This document shows, in pieces, positions 17,555 through 27,058 of a stretch of 64,000 bases of DNA (the first letter of the stretch is position 1; each line of letters opens with the position of its first letter). The notes beneath the pieces are model-generated. The model was not told the origin of the DNA, did no database searches, and was given only the letters and a program-made list of their open reading frames with translations. The stretch covers positions 3,348,001 through 3,412,000 of the forward strand of contig NZ_FSRU01000001.1 of assembly GCF_900142845.1 (NCBI RefSeq). The letters run 5' to 3'. This DNA comes from Paraburkholderia phenazinium. Its GTDB lineage: Bacteria; Pseudomonadota; Gammaproteobacteria; Burkholderiales; Burkholderiaceae. A program made the position numbers and the translations under genes.

Positions 17555-17822
17555 GTCGACCAGATGTTTGCAGCGGCAGCAGCCGCCAAGCCAATTGAAT
17601 AGCCAGAATCGAGACCCCGGCAGCGCAGATCCCTGTCCAGCCCCATTGACCCCAGACCCACCCGAATACCACGCCACCTCCACCACCGGCAAAATGGCAC
17701 GTCATGTAGGCTGTCCGAATACGGACATGGATGATCGACATAGCCTTCCGGGCACGACTTCTACTTTCGGCAGATGCCAGCGAGCTCCACGCCAAGGTCC
17801 ACGAAAAGCAATCAAACGTCAT
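17538..17822 (-). pseudogene. C-terminal remnant of an MFS transporter
   Basis: The frame encodes YMTCHFAGGGGGVVFGWVWG then GWTGICAAGVSILAIQLAWRL, which matches the last two or three membrane segments of MFS drug transporters (the typical YMTxxFxGG...W...GW pattern). There is no N-terminal two thirds: the DNA upstream (17823-18113) gives no MFS-like frame. It is therefore a truncated gene whose downstream partners (the 95- and 62-residue genes) survive. Confidence 0.55.
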
Positions 17823-18113
17823 CACAGAGAGGTAAGCTCGGTTGAACCAGAAATGCCAAACGTTCCAATGGCCGGCGACATCGTTGAATCGGTTACATTG
17901 CATACACTTCCCCGATTCCCATGTCTTTCAATGACGGCGCTTAGCAAAGTGGAGCCTGCGCCGATGGAGTTTGAACAGCCATGCGGAATTTCGCGTAAGT
18001 CAGACACCGTCCGACCTGCCCCAGGCAAGCTAGAGGACGAACCTCAAAATTCCGAGGGCTTACCGACACGCGTCCCACATGGCTGCTCCACGCTGCGAAA
18101 GCAGCGTGCTGGT

Positions 18114-18410
18114 TCAAGGCGTACCGGTCCCCTGCTCCCCAGACTCCGAGTTCGCGCTGGTTACACCACCATAGGAAGTCTGCGGATTTCCACCCGCTGC
18201 GTTGCTCGCGCGGACCTTGGCCTCGGCGGCCTGAATGTCTGCCGGGTAGTAAGGGCTGGGCTTGCCCGGATGATAACCAGCTTTTTCGAGGGCCACCAGT
18301 TCAGCACGTACTTGCTCACGCGTGACGGGAGTGCTATTTTCCTGAGCGCTCGCAAGAATGGGCAGAACCACCGCGAAACCAATAACCAGATTGCGAATGT
18401 TGACGATCAT
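18114..18410 (-). CDS. DUF4148 domain-containing secreted protein
   Basis: About 98 residues: signal peptide MIVNIRNLVIGFAVVLPILA with cleavage near SAQE, then VTREQVRAELVALEKAGY and YYPADIQAAEAKV, the DUF4148 core. AGGAG lies seven bases before the ATG at 18410; an in-frame ATG at 18416 is too close to it. Function unknown, probably periplasmic. Confidence 0.85.
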   Translation of the reverse strand: MIVNIRNLVIGFAVVLPILASAQENSTPVTREQVRAELVALEKAGYHPGKPSPYYPADIQAAEAKVRASNAAGGNPQTSYGGVTSANSESGEQGTGTP

Positions 18411-18416
18411 TTTCAT

Positions 18417-18876
18417 GCTCCTGTGTATCAACGAAAACTTGAATGAGCGAAAAAAAGCTGCATCGCAGAAGTTATTAACTGCATTTCCTCGACGAGCATT
18501 TCCTTAATCAGTTCAACGTAGCGTCATTCCGTAAATATCCAGTTACATCGGGCTTCGCCCTCTGGCTATTTGCACTCGCTGAACTTGATGATATTTTCGG
18601 CAGTCGTAGCCAAGACGTCTACGTACGGCAGGTCATGTCTGTCATAACGTCGTAGCATCGCATCACCGCGCAAATCATCTACAACCGGCATGCTGGCGAT
18701 CGGTGATCAGGCGGGCGAATGACGTACCGCTCCGTCAGCTTGTCGATCAGTTCCCTCAGCGCATTAGGACCAACATCGTGTCATGTCTACAATGCCGACA
18801 TGGCATGGATAGTCTTCTCAAGAAACCGTCGTCTGATTTTTGCGCCGCGAACCGTAGGTGTCGGCGAATCGTATCG
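18417..18876. other. Gap without a supported gene
   Basis: About 460 bases between the DUF4148 gene and a hypothetical gene. The first part should hold the DUF4148 promoter. The remainder has only short, unconvincing frames; a minus-strand stretch near 18730-18760 reads LRELIDKLTERYVIRP and may be decayed coding DNA, but I cannot assign it. Confidence 0.4.
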
Positions 18877-19392
18877 CTACGTCCGGGAGAGCCACCGCAG
18901 TTGCGCTCGGCGAATCAGGAACTCGTCGATCGATATGGCGCAGTCCACGATCGCGTATTCGTGGCCATCGTGATCGACAACCACCCGGCTCAACTTGTAC
19001 AGACGGTCTGCATCGTAGTCCCACGCCTCGCGTTCGTCGGAACCGTCACCACCACGCAGGATTGCGTACGTAGTACCACCCTCGTTCAGCCTGTCGATGT
19101 TTAGCCGTCGCTCATTGCGAGCGATCTTCACTAGTTTGCGCCACGGCGGCGGACTCCACACCTCGATTCGATCGGTGCCGTCCGGCAATTTTTCCCGTTG
19201 CATCGCCCACAACTTCAATACGACCACATCCTCGCCGTACGCGTCCCATGACCACGCGCGATTCGTCAGTTTCAAATTGAGTGTGTACAGCAGAAACTCA
19301 TTGATCGTCTGTTGATTGTTCCTGGCCATGCGGTTATGCCGTTCCAATGCCGTCGTGGCACGGCGGCGGTCTACGCCGAACAGTGCCCGCAC
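18877..19392 (-). CDS. Hypothetical protein (about 171 aa)
   Basis: A coherent, charged, soluble protein with no signal peptide. Landmarks are NNQQTINEFLLYTLNLKL, IEVWSPPPWRKLVKIARNER and HEYAIVDCAISIDEFLIRR. No family is recognised. The start is uncertain: GTG at 19392, or ATG at 19329 giving about 150 residues. It lies eight bases downstream of a LysR gene on the same strand, so it may be co-transcribed with it. Confidence 0.5.
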   Translation of the reverse strand: MRALFGVDRRRATTALERHNRMARNNQQTINEFLLYTLNLKLTNRAWSWDAYGEDVVVLKLWAMQREKLPDGTDRIEVWSPPPWRKLVKIARNERRLNIDRLNEGGTTYAILRGGDGSDEREAWDYDADRLYKLSRVVVDHDGHEYAIVDCAISIDEFLIRRAQLRWLSRT

Positions 19393-19400
19393 GCTATCAA

Positions 19401-20360
19401 CTAGATTACGGGTTGAGCCAGCGGAGTGTTCTCCGACGACAGGAGCTCCCGATTCTCGTCAGCCAGCGCCAGCGGCACCTGGTCTCGCGCGAACTCGACG
19501 AAGGTTCTGATCTTGGCGTCGAGGTAGCGTCTCGACGCATATATCGCATAGATGTTGCACTCTCGCAGGCGGTGCTCAGGCAAGACGCGAACAAGGCTCC
19601 CATCGCGTAAGCCCGGCAGCGCGACAGAAATCGGCAAAGGTCCGATTCCCATCCCCTCACGTATCGTCTCGACCAGCGCTTCGGCGACATTGACGGTGAG
19701 CGGTGCAGGCCGCATGTGACAAAAAACCGGCTCGCTTACATCCTCAAATTGCCATTCTCCGGGAGGCACATCCGGCAACATCAATTGCAGGCATGTGTGT
19801 TGGCTCAGGTCCGCAAGACGAGCCGGAGTGCCGCGCCTCGACAGGTATTGTGGAGAGGCGCACAGAATCGTTTGCACGCTTCCAATGCGTTGGGACACCA
19901 AGTTCGAATCCACAAGATCTCGCGTCATCACCACGGACACGTCGATACCTTCGTTAACGATATTGGGCACGTTCTGCGAGAGTACCAGCTCGATCAGTAC
20001 CTCCGGAAACCGTTTGCTATAGCGTGCGATGAGCCGCGCCAGATGGTGTTGACCGACACTGGCTGTCGCGTGGACCTTTAACTTGCCGGAGGGGCGGGTG
20101 CCCGCGCCTGCCGCCTCGGTCTCTGCGAGTTCAACATGGGCCAGAATGTGCTCGCAGCGTTGTAGATAGCGTTCGCCAGCACCGGTAAGCGTGACTCGCC
20201 GCGTTGTTCTTTGCAGCAGTCGTGTGTGCAGATGCGATTCAAGGTCCGTGATTGCACGTGAAACGTGTGCTGTCGACACAGACGCAAGATTCGCGGCCTT
20301 CGTGAAGCTGCCGGTTTCCGTAACTCGCACGAACATCCGCATGTTTTCTAAAGTATCCAT
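19401..20360 (-). CDS. LysR family transcriptional regulator
   Basis: A 319-residue LysR protein of the DsdC/CrgA-like group (MDTLENMRMFVRVTETGSF, HTH at residues 17-40, SGKLKVHATASVGQH starting the effector domain). It lies 120 bases downstream of the NmrA gene on the same strand and may regulate it. Confidence 0.9.
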   Translation of the reverse strand: MDTLENMRMFVRVTETGSFTKAANLASVSTAHVSRAITDLESHLHTRLLQRTTRRVTLTGAGERYLQRCEHILAHVELAETEAAGAGTRPSGKLKVHATASVGQHHLARLIARYSKRFPEVLIELVLSQNVPNIVNEGIDVSVVMTRDLVDSNLVSQRIGSVQTILCASPQYLSRRGTPARLADLSQHTCLQLMLPDVPPGEWQFEDVSEPVFCHMRPAPLTVNVAEALVETIREGMGIGPLPISVALPGLRDGSLVRVLPEHRLRECNIYAIYASRRYLDAKIRTFVEFARDQVPLALADENRELLSSENTPLAQPVI

Positions 20361-20480
20361 CGGAATCCTGACTACAAGTAAAAGGTTTTCGGCAGATCAG
20401 CATCGTGTCGATAGGCGTTGAGTCGTAAGGAGCCGTCGGGCGCTCCGAGCCTGTTGCGCCTTACTGACACAGAAGCTGGA

Positions 20481-21347
20481 TTAGCACGCGTTTCGAATAA
20501 GCTCGCGCAATACGACATCTAAAGGTACACGCCCAATTCGCGTTTCGGTCCGACGGCCCTCGAACTTCAGCCAGCCTTCGTTGAAGCCATCGAGCATTTG
20601 CATGCGCGGCCCAGGATTCTTCATGCCTTGCGCGCGGAACACTGCCTCCCATGCGTCCCGGGGAACCAGCTTCGGCCGGACTTCGCGTCCGAGCAGTCGA
20701 TCAAAGGTCCGGGCGATGTCATTCGGGCTAATACGCCTATCACCTTCAAGTTCTATGATCCGAATACCGTCCCACTCTTCTGTGAGCGTCTCTGAAACCA
20801 CGCGTCCGATGTCGGCCGTTGCCACCATGGGAATGGTCTGGCCAAGCGGCTGAAAAAAGGTGGGAATCTCCCCGCTTTCACACGCAGGCTCAACATCACA
20901 TAAGGCGTTCTCCATGAACCACGCAGCACGCACGAACGCGACTGGCATCTGGAGATTGCCAAGCGCTTCTTCCAGATAGCGAACCTGCGTGAGCAGGCTA
21001 GGTTGAGACACCTGAGCCCCAATGGTCGACAGGCAGACGACCTTGCGAGGTTGCGCGGTGACAATCGCGTCGTGCAAAGACGAGGCGATTTCGCGCGCTT
21101 CCGAAAAATCCGAAGAAGGATCGAAATTCAGGGGCAACATCACAAAAACGCCTTCCGCTCCCTGGAACGCCAGCGCCAACGCTTGCGTATCGCGCAAATT
21201 GGCAACCGAAACCTCGTATCCCTGCTCCCGCAACGTCGGCGTATGGTCCGGATTTCGAACAACGGCGCGAACGTCGTATCCGTTTGCCAGAAGCAGTCGG
21301 GCAGCAACGCCTCCTACCTGGCCGGTGACTCCAATCACGGAAAACAT
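20481..21347 (-). CDS. NmrA-family NAD(P)-binding protein, paralogue
   Basis: A 288-residue atypical SDR with GVTGQVGGVAARLLL at the N terminus and MLDGFNEGW near the C terminus. It is an evident paralogue of the protein at 5041-5910, sharing its length and these landmarks. Relatives bind NADPH and either reduce quinones or sense redox state. A LysR gene follows on the same strand. Confidence 0.87.
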   Translation of the reverse strand: MFSVIGVTGQVGGVAARLLLANGYDVRAVVRNPDHTPTLREQGYEVSVANLRDTQALALAFQGAEGVFVMLPLNFDPSSDFSEAREIASSLHDAIVTAQPRKVVCLSTIGAQVSQPSLLTQVRYLEEALGNLQMPVAFVRAAWFMENALCDVEPACESGEIPTFFQPLGQTIPMVATADIGRVVSETLTEEWDGIRIIELEGDRRISPNDIARTFDRLLGREVRPKLVPRDAWEAVFRAQGMKNPGPRMQMLDGFNEGWLKFEGRRTETRIGRVPLDVVLRELIRNAC

Positions 21348-21770
21348 AGTGCCCCCCTTTCGCTAGAACTGAATCAAATACAGTGTTCCAGCATTCTCAT
21401 TCTTCTTTCATCGGATTAGGACCGCCGTCACGTCATACCTTCCATAACGGTATGGCATAGCTAAGCCTCGAGCTGGGCTTTTTGAGACGCGAGTTCGATC
21501 TTTCGCATACTCCTGTCGGCTTTCCACCAACATGAAGCGCATTCCTTTTCCGCCCTCGGCAACATGGCCGAAAGCACGGCTTCACATCGGACTGCTTCAG
21601 ATTCAGGGATTCAGGTAACGCGTATTTTGGGCGTGCAGATAGCTCTCATTCCCGCGTGGGTATTCGCTGCAGGCGCGCTGAAAAAAAGCCGGTCGTCAGC
21701 GCATGCTCACGACCGGCTTTTTTCTGTCACGCGCTGCTCTTTCGTTGCGAGCGCCGCATCCAGGGCATCA
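21348..21770. other. Intergenic region with small dyad and terminator
   Basis: Holds the NmrA promoter region, an inverted repeat CATACC-N9-GGTATG at 21434-21454 that could be an operator, and the strong terminator at 21681-21723 listed separately. No gene is evident. Confidence 0.5.
21681..21723 (-). terminator. Rho-independent terminator downstream of the porin
   Basis: A long perfect stem (AGCCGGTCGT with ACGACCGGCT) is flanked by A-runs and T-runs of six or more bases on both sides, so it can act in both directions. It lies 48 bases past the porin stop. Confidence 0.9.
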
Positions 21771-22958
21771 TCAGAACTTATGGCGTAGTCCGACGCTAAC
21801 CACTTCCTGTGTGTTGGTGCCACCGTAGCCATACGAGCCCACGGACGCCTGCGCAGCCACCACGGCGGTGCCGCTTGCGCTAAGTGTTTCTCCGCTGGCG
21901 TGTTGCCATGCGCCTATCAAATATAGGTCAGTGCGAGTGGACAAGTTGTAGTCAGCGCCAATGTTGACTTGATGGTAGGTCGCGCCCGTGTCGCCGCTCG
22001 ACTTCGTATAGCTGTAAGCCACACCCAACAGGATTGCCTTGGTGGCTTGATAGTTGAGGAAGCCCTGCCCTGTGTTGAATTTCTCAGTCGACGAGAATGC
22101 CGATTGTCCATCCGACTTGTACTGTGCGTTGCTATAAGCCGCACCGAACGTGAACGGCCCCGCCACATACTGCGCCGCGACCCGGGCAATGTTGATGGAC
22201 TTCGCGCTCTGCAAGCCCAGATTGATCAGCGAGCCGTCGAAGGTGCCGTCAGATGACCCGCCCCAGCCGGAGCCACTTGTTGTCGAGGGTCGCACGAGGC
22301 CACCCACAGACGGATTGTTTGCCACAAAGTAACCCGCCGCCACTGAGATCGGGCCGTTGTTATACGCCGCAGCGGCCGACCAGGTCTGGCCCGAGCCCGT
22401 CTGTCCCGCGACGCCACCGAACGCATACATGCCCTCGACCTGCAGTCCAGAGTACACCGGCGACAGGTATTTGATCGCGTTGTTGGTACGGGAACTGTTA
22501 TCGTAGTTGTCGACGTCACCTGCGGTTGCAAACCCGCTGCCGAAATAGTTATCCTCAGTAATGCCCTGCACAAGGTCAACGAGTGGGTCATATTGGCGGC
22601 CCAACGTGAACGTGCCAAATTGGCCTGAGGTCAAACCCACAAATGCCTGGCGACCAAATTCCCGGCCACCCTGCGCAAGTTGCCCCGTGCTCGGGTTAAA
22701 CCCGTTTTCCAACTGGAAGATCGCCTTCAGACCACCGCCCAGGTCTTCCTGACCCTTCAAACCCCAGCGGCTGCCGGAGAGATCCCCGTTACTCGCGTTG
22801 CCGACGGACCACTGATTTTGGCCGGCTGCGTTCGCGTTATGAATGAAGGTAATCGACGTATCGATGGTGCCGTATAGCGTGACGCTGCTTTGTGCATGTG
22901 CTGCGCCTGCAGCAGTCAACAGTGTCAGCGAGAGTGTCGAAAGCGCTGTTCGTTTCAT
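21771..22958 (-). CDS. Gram-negative trimeric porin
   Basis: A 395-residue outer-membrane porin of the Burkholderia OmpC-like family (Porin_4). It has a signal peptide (MKRTALSTLSLTLLTAAGAA, cleavage after AHAQ), the start SSVTLYGTIDTSI, the constriction-loop region EFGRQAFVGLTSGQFGTFTLG and the terminal VSVGLRHKF with the aromatic C-terminal residue needed for assembly. It gives passive entry of small hydrophilic solutes. A strong terminator follows, and the gene stands alone. Confidence 0.95.
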   Translation of the reverse strand: MKRTALSTLSLTLLTAAGAAHAQSSVTLYGTIDTSITFIHNANAAGQNQWSVGNASNGDLSGSRWGLKGQEDLGGGLKAIFQLENGFNPSTGQLAQGGREFGRQAFVGLTSGQFGTFTLGRQYDPLVDLVQGITEDNYFGSGFATAGDVDNYDNSSRTNNAIKYLSPVYSGLQVEGMYAFGGVAGQTGSGQTWSAAAAYNNGPISVAAGYFVANNPSVGGLVRPSTTSGSGWGGSSDGTFDGSLINLGLQSAKSINIARVAAQYVAGPFTFGAAYSNAQYKSDGQSAFSSTEKFNTGQGFLNYQATKAILLGVAYSYTKSSGDTGATYHQVNIGADYNLSTRTDLYLIGAWQHASGETLSASGTAVVAAQASVGSYGYGGTNTQEVVSVGLRHKF

Positions 22959-23720
22959 CTGTTTCTCCGGGTGGATGAATGATCTGGTTATCGCGTGATG
23001 GACGATAACGTGACGCCCCCTTCCGGAGTACCGAAAAAAATTGCCCGTCGCAAAAAGTTAACAGAAGCATGAGCCGAAGTGGACAATGATGTGCTCGACC
23101 AGAGCCAACGGACAATCAAAATTTTATGTGAGCGGAATTGGCCTGACACGGCTTTGCCGAGCAGCACACTTTCATCTACTTTTTCTGCGAACGCTGTGGT
23201 CTAACGAAACTGACTCACACCTCGACCCGCTTATAGCAGGAACGTCTGAGGCGGTCTGTATACGCGCAAAAACAAGTAACAGGACACCCATTTCAGTCGA
23301 ACTGTCTTATTTTGTGTGGCGCACCCGTATCCAAAACCATGCTGGTTTCTCCAGAGAATAGCGTGTGCGTTACGCCCCCTTAACGTTGTCGACCGACCTA
23401 ACCGTCGGTAAAGTCGGTGGCGCACTTGTTAGTTATACCCACCATTTGTCCCGATCCACGAGCGGCGAAACGTATCGTACAGTCCAACATATGCCATTTC
23501 GTCATAACAGGGATGCCGCTCTGGCCATTCTAATTTGACGAAATAAACGGTAAACCAAGTGCGATCCGCTTTCCGACATCAATCATAAGCCGGCTAGAGA
23601 GCTATCTCGCTCCGCGTCCGTTGCCTGCTCGGTTGTGCCGCCAGGCGCGTGCCCGGCAATCCGGTTCAGTGGCCGGATTTCTCCAGGCCTCCTTGGTGTT
23701 TTCACGCGCTCCTGTGATTC
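22959..23720. other. Long intergenic region, no gene seen
   Basis: About 760 bases between the porin and the amidohydrolase control region. The first part includes the porin promoter. At about 23394-23411 there is a dyad ACCGAC with GTCGGT. From about 23700 the sequence becomes homologous to 40.96 kb, the fossil amidohydrolase locus. No coding region is supported. Confidence 0.45.
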
Positions 23721-23733
23721 CACTGGCACTCTC

Positions 23734-23818
23734 TTATCAGATAGTCTATTTTTTCCGGACCCACGCGTGAACTCCAGGTGTACGACCAATACCTGGCTCT
23801 TCTAAGGCGTGCTAGCCT
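23734..23818 (+). promoter_or_regulatory. Control region of amidohydrolase copy 1
   Basis: TTATCAGATAGTC at 23734-23746 (dyad TATC-A-GATA) lies 77 bases before TGCTAGCCT, an extended -10-like sequence. Between them is an inverted repeat CCAGGT/ACCTGG at 23774-23796. The same succession is found before the GntR gene (55709-55790) and, shortened, before the fossil amidohydrolase (40996-41035). Confidence 0.5.
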
Positions 23819-23864
23819 GTAAAAACTAAAGGCCGTCCAGCGACTGCGACTGGATAGCCACTTT
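23818..23864 (-). terminator. Minus-strand terminator-like hairpin in the amidohydrolase leader
   Basis: Read on the minus strand, TCCAG and CTGGA form the core of an imperfect 10-base stem followed by CCTTTAGTTTTTA. The arrangement is that of an intrinsic terminator for transcription opposite to the amidohydrolase. The same hairpin is better paired in the fossil copy at 41037-41085. Confidence 0.45.
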
Positions 23865-23878
23865 ATGGAGAGAGGCAA

Positions 23879-25144
23879 ATGATGAATCCGCAGCTTTTTA
23901 CCAATGTGAAGATTTTCGACGGCACGGGTGCACCAACGTTCGTGGGCGAAGCGCTTGTCGATGGCAATCTGATCCGCGCCGTGGCTCGCGGCAATGGCGG
24001 GATTCCGCGTGAATCCTACTACGACGTCATCGACGGCAAAGGCATGACGCTGATGCCAGGCCTCGTCGAAGCGCACGCTCACGTCACCTACAGCAACATG
24101 GCACAGTTCAGTGAACTTGGCCTGATTCCGATTGAAGAACACACCATCCTCGCGCTGCAGAACGTCAAGCTGATGCTGGACTCGGGCTTCACCAGTCTGT
24201 ACTCGGCGGCTTCGGCGAAGTTCCGGCTCGAAGCGGTGCTTCGCGACGCCATCGACGCGGGAAAATTCCCCGGGCCGCGCATGCGGGCCGCTTCGCCTGA
24301 ACTCACCGCAACAGGAGGTCTTGGGGACGAACGTCAATACCACACGAACCACCAGGGCTTCGAACTGATTGCAGACGGCCCCGATGAAATCCGGCGAACG
24401 GTCAGGACACTGATTCGCGAGGGTGTCGACACCATCAAGATGAACATCTCGGGTGACATGTTTGCTGGACGTCAGGGGTTCGCCCGCCGGCTTTCCTATA
24501 CGGAGGCAGAGGTCGCCGCCGCCGCGGAAGAGGCCCATATGCGCGGCGCCTGGCTATCGTGTCATGCCCGTGCGGATGCGGCCGTGAAGCTTGCCCTGAA
24601 GTATGACTTCCGCGTTATCTATCACTGCGATTTCATCGAGGGTGAAACGTACGACCTGCTCGAGGCGAAGCGCGACAGCGTGTTTCTCGCGCCGGCCATT
24701 GGCGTAATTTACGCAACCGCGTACGAGGCAGAGCCGTGGGGCATCACCCGGGAGTTTGTCGAAAAGAGCGAGCTCTTCACCATGATCGAGCAATGCCCGA
24801 AGGTGTACGGCGAACTCAGGAAACGCGGCCTGCGGGTTCTCCCGGGCGGCGACTACGGGTTCGCATGGAATCCGATCGGCACCAACGCACGCGACCTTGA
24901 GCACTTCGTCAACATTCTTGGCTTCACGCCGGCCGATGCCCTGATGGCCGCCACGAAATGGGGTGGCGAAATCATGGATATCCCGAACCTCGGTCTCGTC
25001 AGCGATGGCTACCTCGCCGACCTGCTGCTCGTCGATGGCGATCCGGTCGAGAACATCAAGCTTCTCCAGGACCGCGACAACATCAAGGTCGTGATGAAGG
25101 ACGGGGTCTACTACAAGCGGCTCATCCCGACACCCGGCATGTAG
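23879..25144 (+). CDS. Metal-dependent amidohydrolase, copy 1
   Basis: A 421-residue amidohydrolase superfamily protein like Xaa-Pro dipeptidase/carboxypeptidase-type enzymes (subtype with a lysine ligand). Visible metal ligands are HAH (H66, H68), K187 in DTIKMN, H229 in SCHARA, H249 in IYHCDF and D325 in GGDYGF. It would hydrolyse an amide or related bond in the cytoplasm; no signal peptide is present. GAGAGG precedes the ATG. A second copy at 53096-54358 is nearly identical (about ten residue differences noted by eye), and a fossil lies at 41085-41296. An SDR gene follows 52 bases downstream on the same strand. Confidence 0.93.
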   Translation: MMNPQLFTNVKIFDGTGAPTFVGEALVDGNLIRAVARGNGGIPRESYYDVIDGKGMTLMPGLVEAHAHVTYSNMAQFSELGLIPIEEHTILALQNVKLMLDSGFTSLYSAASAKFRLEAVLRDAIDAGKFPGPRMRAASPELTATGGLGDERQYHTNHQGFELIADGPDEIRRTVRTLIREGVDTIKMNISGDMFAGRQGFARRLSYTEAEVAAAAEEAHMRGAWLSCHARADAAVKLALKYDFRVIYHCDFIEGETYDLLEAKRDSVFLAPAIGVIYATAYEAEPWGITREFVEKSELFTMIEQCPKVYGELRKRGLRVLPGGDYGFAWNPIGTNARDLEHFVNILGFTPADALMAATKWGGEIMDIPNLGLVSDGYLADLLLVDGDPVENIKLLQDRDNIKVVMKDGVYYKRLIPTPGM

Positions 25145-25196
25145 GGACCGAATTGTTACTGTGTATCTGAAGCCTATTTAAAGCAGGAGAATTTAA

Positions 25197-25886
25197 ATGA
25201 CAGTTAAAAAAAGTGTTCTCGTCGTAGGTGCCTCGCGTGGGCTCGGTCTTGCTCTTGCGGAGGAATACTGCGGCCGGGGCTGGCATGTAATTGCGACGTC
25301 GCGGAGCAAGTCCGCCGGACTTGCAAGCCTGCTTGAGCGCTATCCGGAATCGCTTGAGCTTGAGACCGTGGATATCGTGGACCTGGCCTCGGTGAGAACC
25401 CTGCGCACTCGACTCGAGGGGCGCAAGCTCAATACGCTCTTCGTCAACGCCGGCATCGCCAAGGCGAATGTATTGACGACGGTCCAGGTGGAAGAGAAAG
25501 ACTTTCTCGACATGATGTTGACGAACGCGCTTAGCCCAATGCGAGTCATCGAGGTATTTCGGGACATTGTCGCGGAGAATGGCGTGATGGCAGCGATGTC
25601 GTCCGAGATCGGCAGCATTACCAACAGCTTCGGGTTCTGGGAGCTATACAGTTCGAGCAAGGCAGCGCTGAATATGCTGATGAAGGCGTTCTCGACACGC
25701 CATCCGGACGATTCGCGCGCACTTCTCCTGGTCGCTCCAGGCTGGGTCCGCACTGAAATGGGCGGACCGGAGGCAACCTTCGAGATTTCGGAGAGCATCC
25801 CGCTCGTGGTCGACGTGGTCGAGCGCAACGCAGGCGTGCCGGGACTTCGCTATACCGACCGTTTTGGTGAAATCCTGCCGTGGTGA
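25197..25886 (+). CDS. SDR family NAD(P)-dependent oxidoreductase, copy 1
   Basis: A 229-residue SDR with GASRGLGLALAEEY (cofactor loop), NAGIAKAN, an AMSSEIGS serine segment and the active-site YSSSKAAL. AGGAG lies upstream of the ATG. The gene at 26303-26992 on the other strand encodes almost the same protein. It probably forms an operon with the amidohydrolase, acting on its product. Confidence 0.92.
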   Translation: MTVKKSVLVVGASRGLGLALAEEYCGRGWHVIATSRSKSAGLASLLERYPESLELETVDIVDLASVRTLRTRLEGRKLNTLFVNAGIAKANVLTTVQVEEKDFLDMMLTNALSPMRVIEVFRDIVAENGVMAAMSSEIGSITNSFGFWELYSSSKAALNMLMKAFSTRHPDDSRALLLVAPGWVRTEMGGPEATFEISESIPLVVDVVERNAGVPGLRYTDRFGEILPW

Positions 25887-26189
25887 GAACGACAGAAGGC
25901 GCGGAAATCTTCCGCGGTCGATAGCCCGTCTGAATTCCCGAGGCGATCAAATGGACGTGGACATAAAAAGAAAAAAGACCGAAGGCAAATCCACGCCCTG
26001 TTCGCCTACGCGGGCTGCGTCGACCGCGGAGTTGAGCGCCAGGACGCTTGTCTGGAAGGCTGTCCCTTCGTTTCGGTGGCGTAGGACGGCTAACCACCGG
26101 GTGGACGCCGAATGCGGCAGTTGAGCAATGTCGCGGCAGCGGCCATTGCCCTGCCCGATGTCATCGACAAAGAGTGCCGTCGCGATAGG

Positions 26190-26306
26190 CTACCAACCCC
26201 ACGGCTGATAGCCCACCGGTTTTGCGTAGACGACGCGCTCATCGATCGACGTGTGGCGTTCACACCAATCGACCGCGAAAATTGTCGCGCCGTGCGTCTT
26301 TCTCAC
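26190..26306 (-). CDS. Short coupled frame after SDR copy 2 (38 aa)
   Basis: A GTG overlaps the SDR stop (GTGA) and opens a 38-codon frame that includes IFAVDWCERHTSIDERVVY and ends KPVGYQPWGW. The residue pattern looks coding, but no family is recognised. In SDR copy 1 the matching position has an extra base that stops the frame after 13 codons. It may be the tail of a lost downstream gene or a small coupled peptide. Confidence 0.3.
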   Translation of the reverse strand: MRKTHGATIFAVDWCERHTSIDERVVYAKPVGYQPWGW

Positions 26307-26992
26307 CACGGCAGGATTTCGCCAAAACGGTCGGTATAGCGAAGTCCCGACACGCCTGCGTTGCGCTCGACCACGTCGACCACGAGCGGGATGCTCTCCG
26401 AAATCTCGAAGGTTGCCTCCGGTCCGCCCATTTCAGTGCGGACCCAGCCTGGAGCGACCAGGAGAAGTGCGCGCGAATCGTCCGGATGGCGTGTCGAGAA
26501 CGCCTTCATCAGCATATTCAGCGCTGCCTTGCTCGAACTGTATAGCTCCCAGAACCCGATACTATTTGTAATGCTGGCGATCTCGGACGACATCGCTGCC
26601 ATCACGCCATTCTCCGCGACAATGTCACGAAATACCTCGATGACACGCATTGGACTGAGCGTGTTCGTCAACATCATGTCGAAGAAGTCCTTCTCATCCA
26701 CCTCGACCGAGGTCAATTCATTCGCCTTGGCGATGCCAGCGTTGACGAAGAGCGTATTGAGCTTGCGCCCCTCGAGTCGAGTGCGCAGGGTTCTCACCGA
26801 GGCCAGGTCCACGATATCCACGGTCTCAAGCTCAAGCGATTCCGGATAGCGCTCAAGCAGGCTTGCAAGTCCGGCGGACTTGCCCCGCGACGTCGCAATT
26901 ACATGCCAGCCCCGGCCGCAGTATTCCTCCGCAAGAGCAAGACCGAGCCCACGCGAGGCACCTACGACGAGAACATTTTTCCTAACTGTCAT
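26303..26992 (-). CDS. SDR family NAD(P)-dependent oxidoreductase, copy 2
   Basis: A 229-residue near-duplicate of the SDR at 25197, with the same GASRGLGLALAEEY and YSSSKAAL motifs and only scattered substitutions (for example EIASITNSIGF in place of EIGSITNSFGF). It lies downstream of another SDR gene, 66 bases away on the same strand, and belongs to the FAH/SDR gene group. Confidence 0.92.
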   Translation of the reverse strand: MTVRKNVLVVGASRGLGLALAEEYCGRGWHVIATSRGKSAGLASLLERYPESLELETVDIVDLASVRTLRTRLEGRKLNTLFVNAGIAKANELTSVEVDEKDFFDMMLTNTLSPMRVIEVFRDIVAENGVMAAMSSEIASITNSIGFWELYSSSKAALNMLMKAFSTRHPDDSRALLLVAPGWVRTEMGGPEATFEISESIPLVVDVVERNAGVSGLRYTDRFGEILPW

Positions 26993-27058
26993 TCCAATTT
27001 TCCTGCTTTAGTCTGGTGCGAGTTTTTTCGCCGGTTGTCTGGACATGCGGCTCGGATA

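Larger units (their letters stand above)
25180..27005. repeat. Inverted duplication of an SDR gene
   Basis: The SDR genes at 25197-25886 (+) and 26303-26992 (-) form the arms of an inverted repeat of roughly 700 bases around a 416-base spacer. Similarity starts just before the start codons (shared TAAAGCAGGA ribosome site) and runs about 50 bases past the stop codons. Confidence 0.85.
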
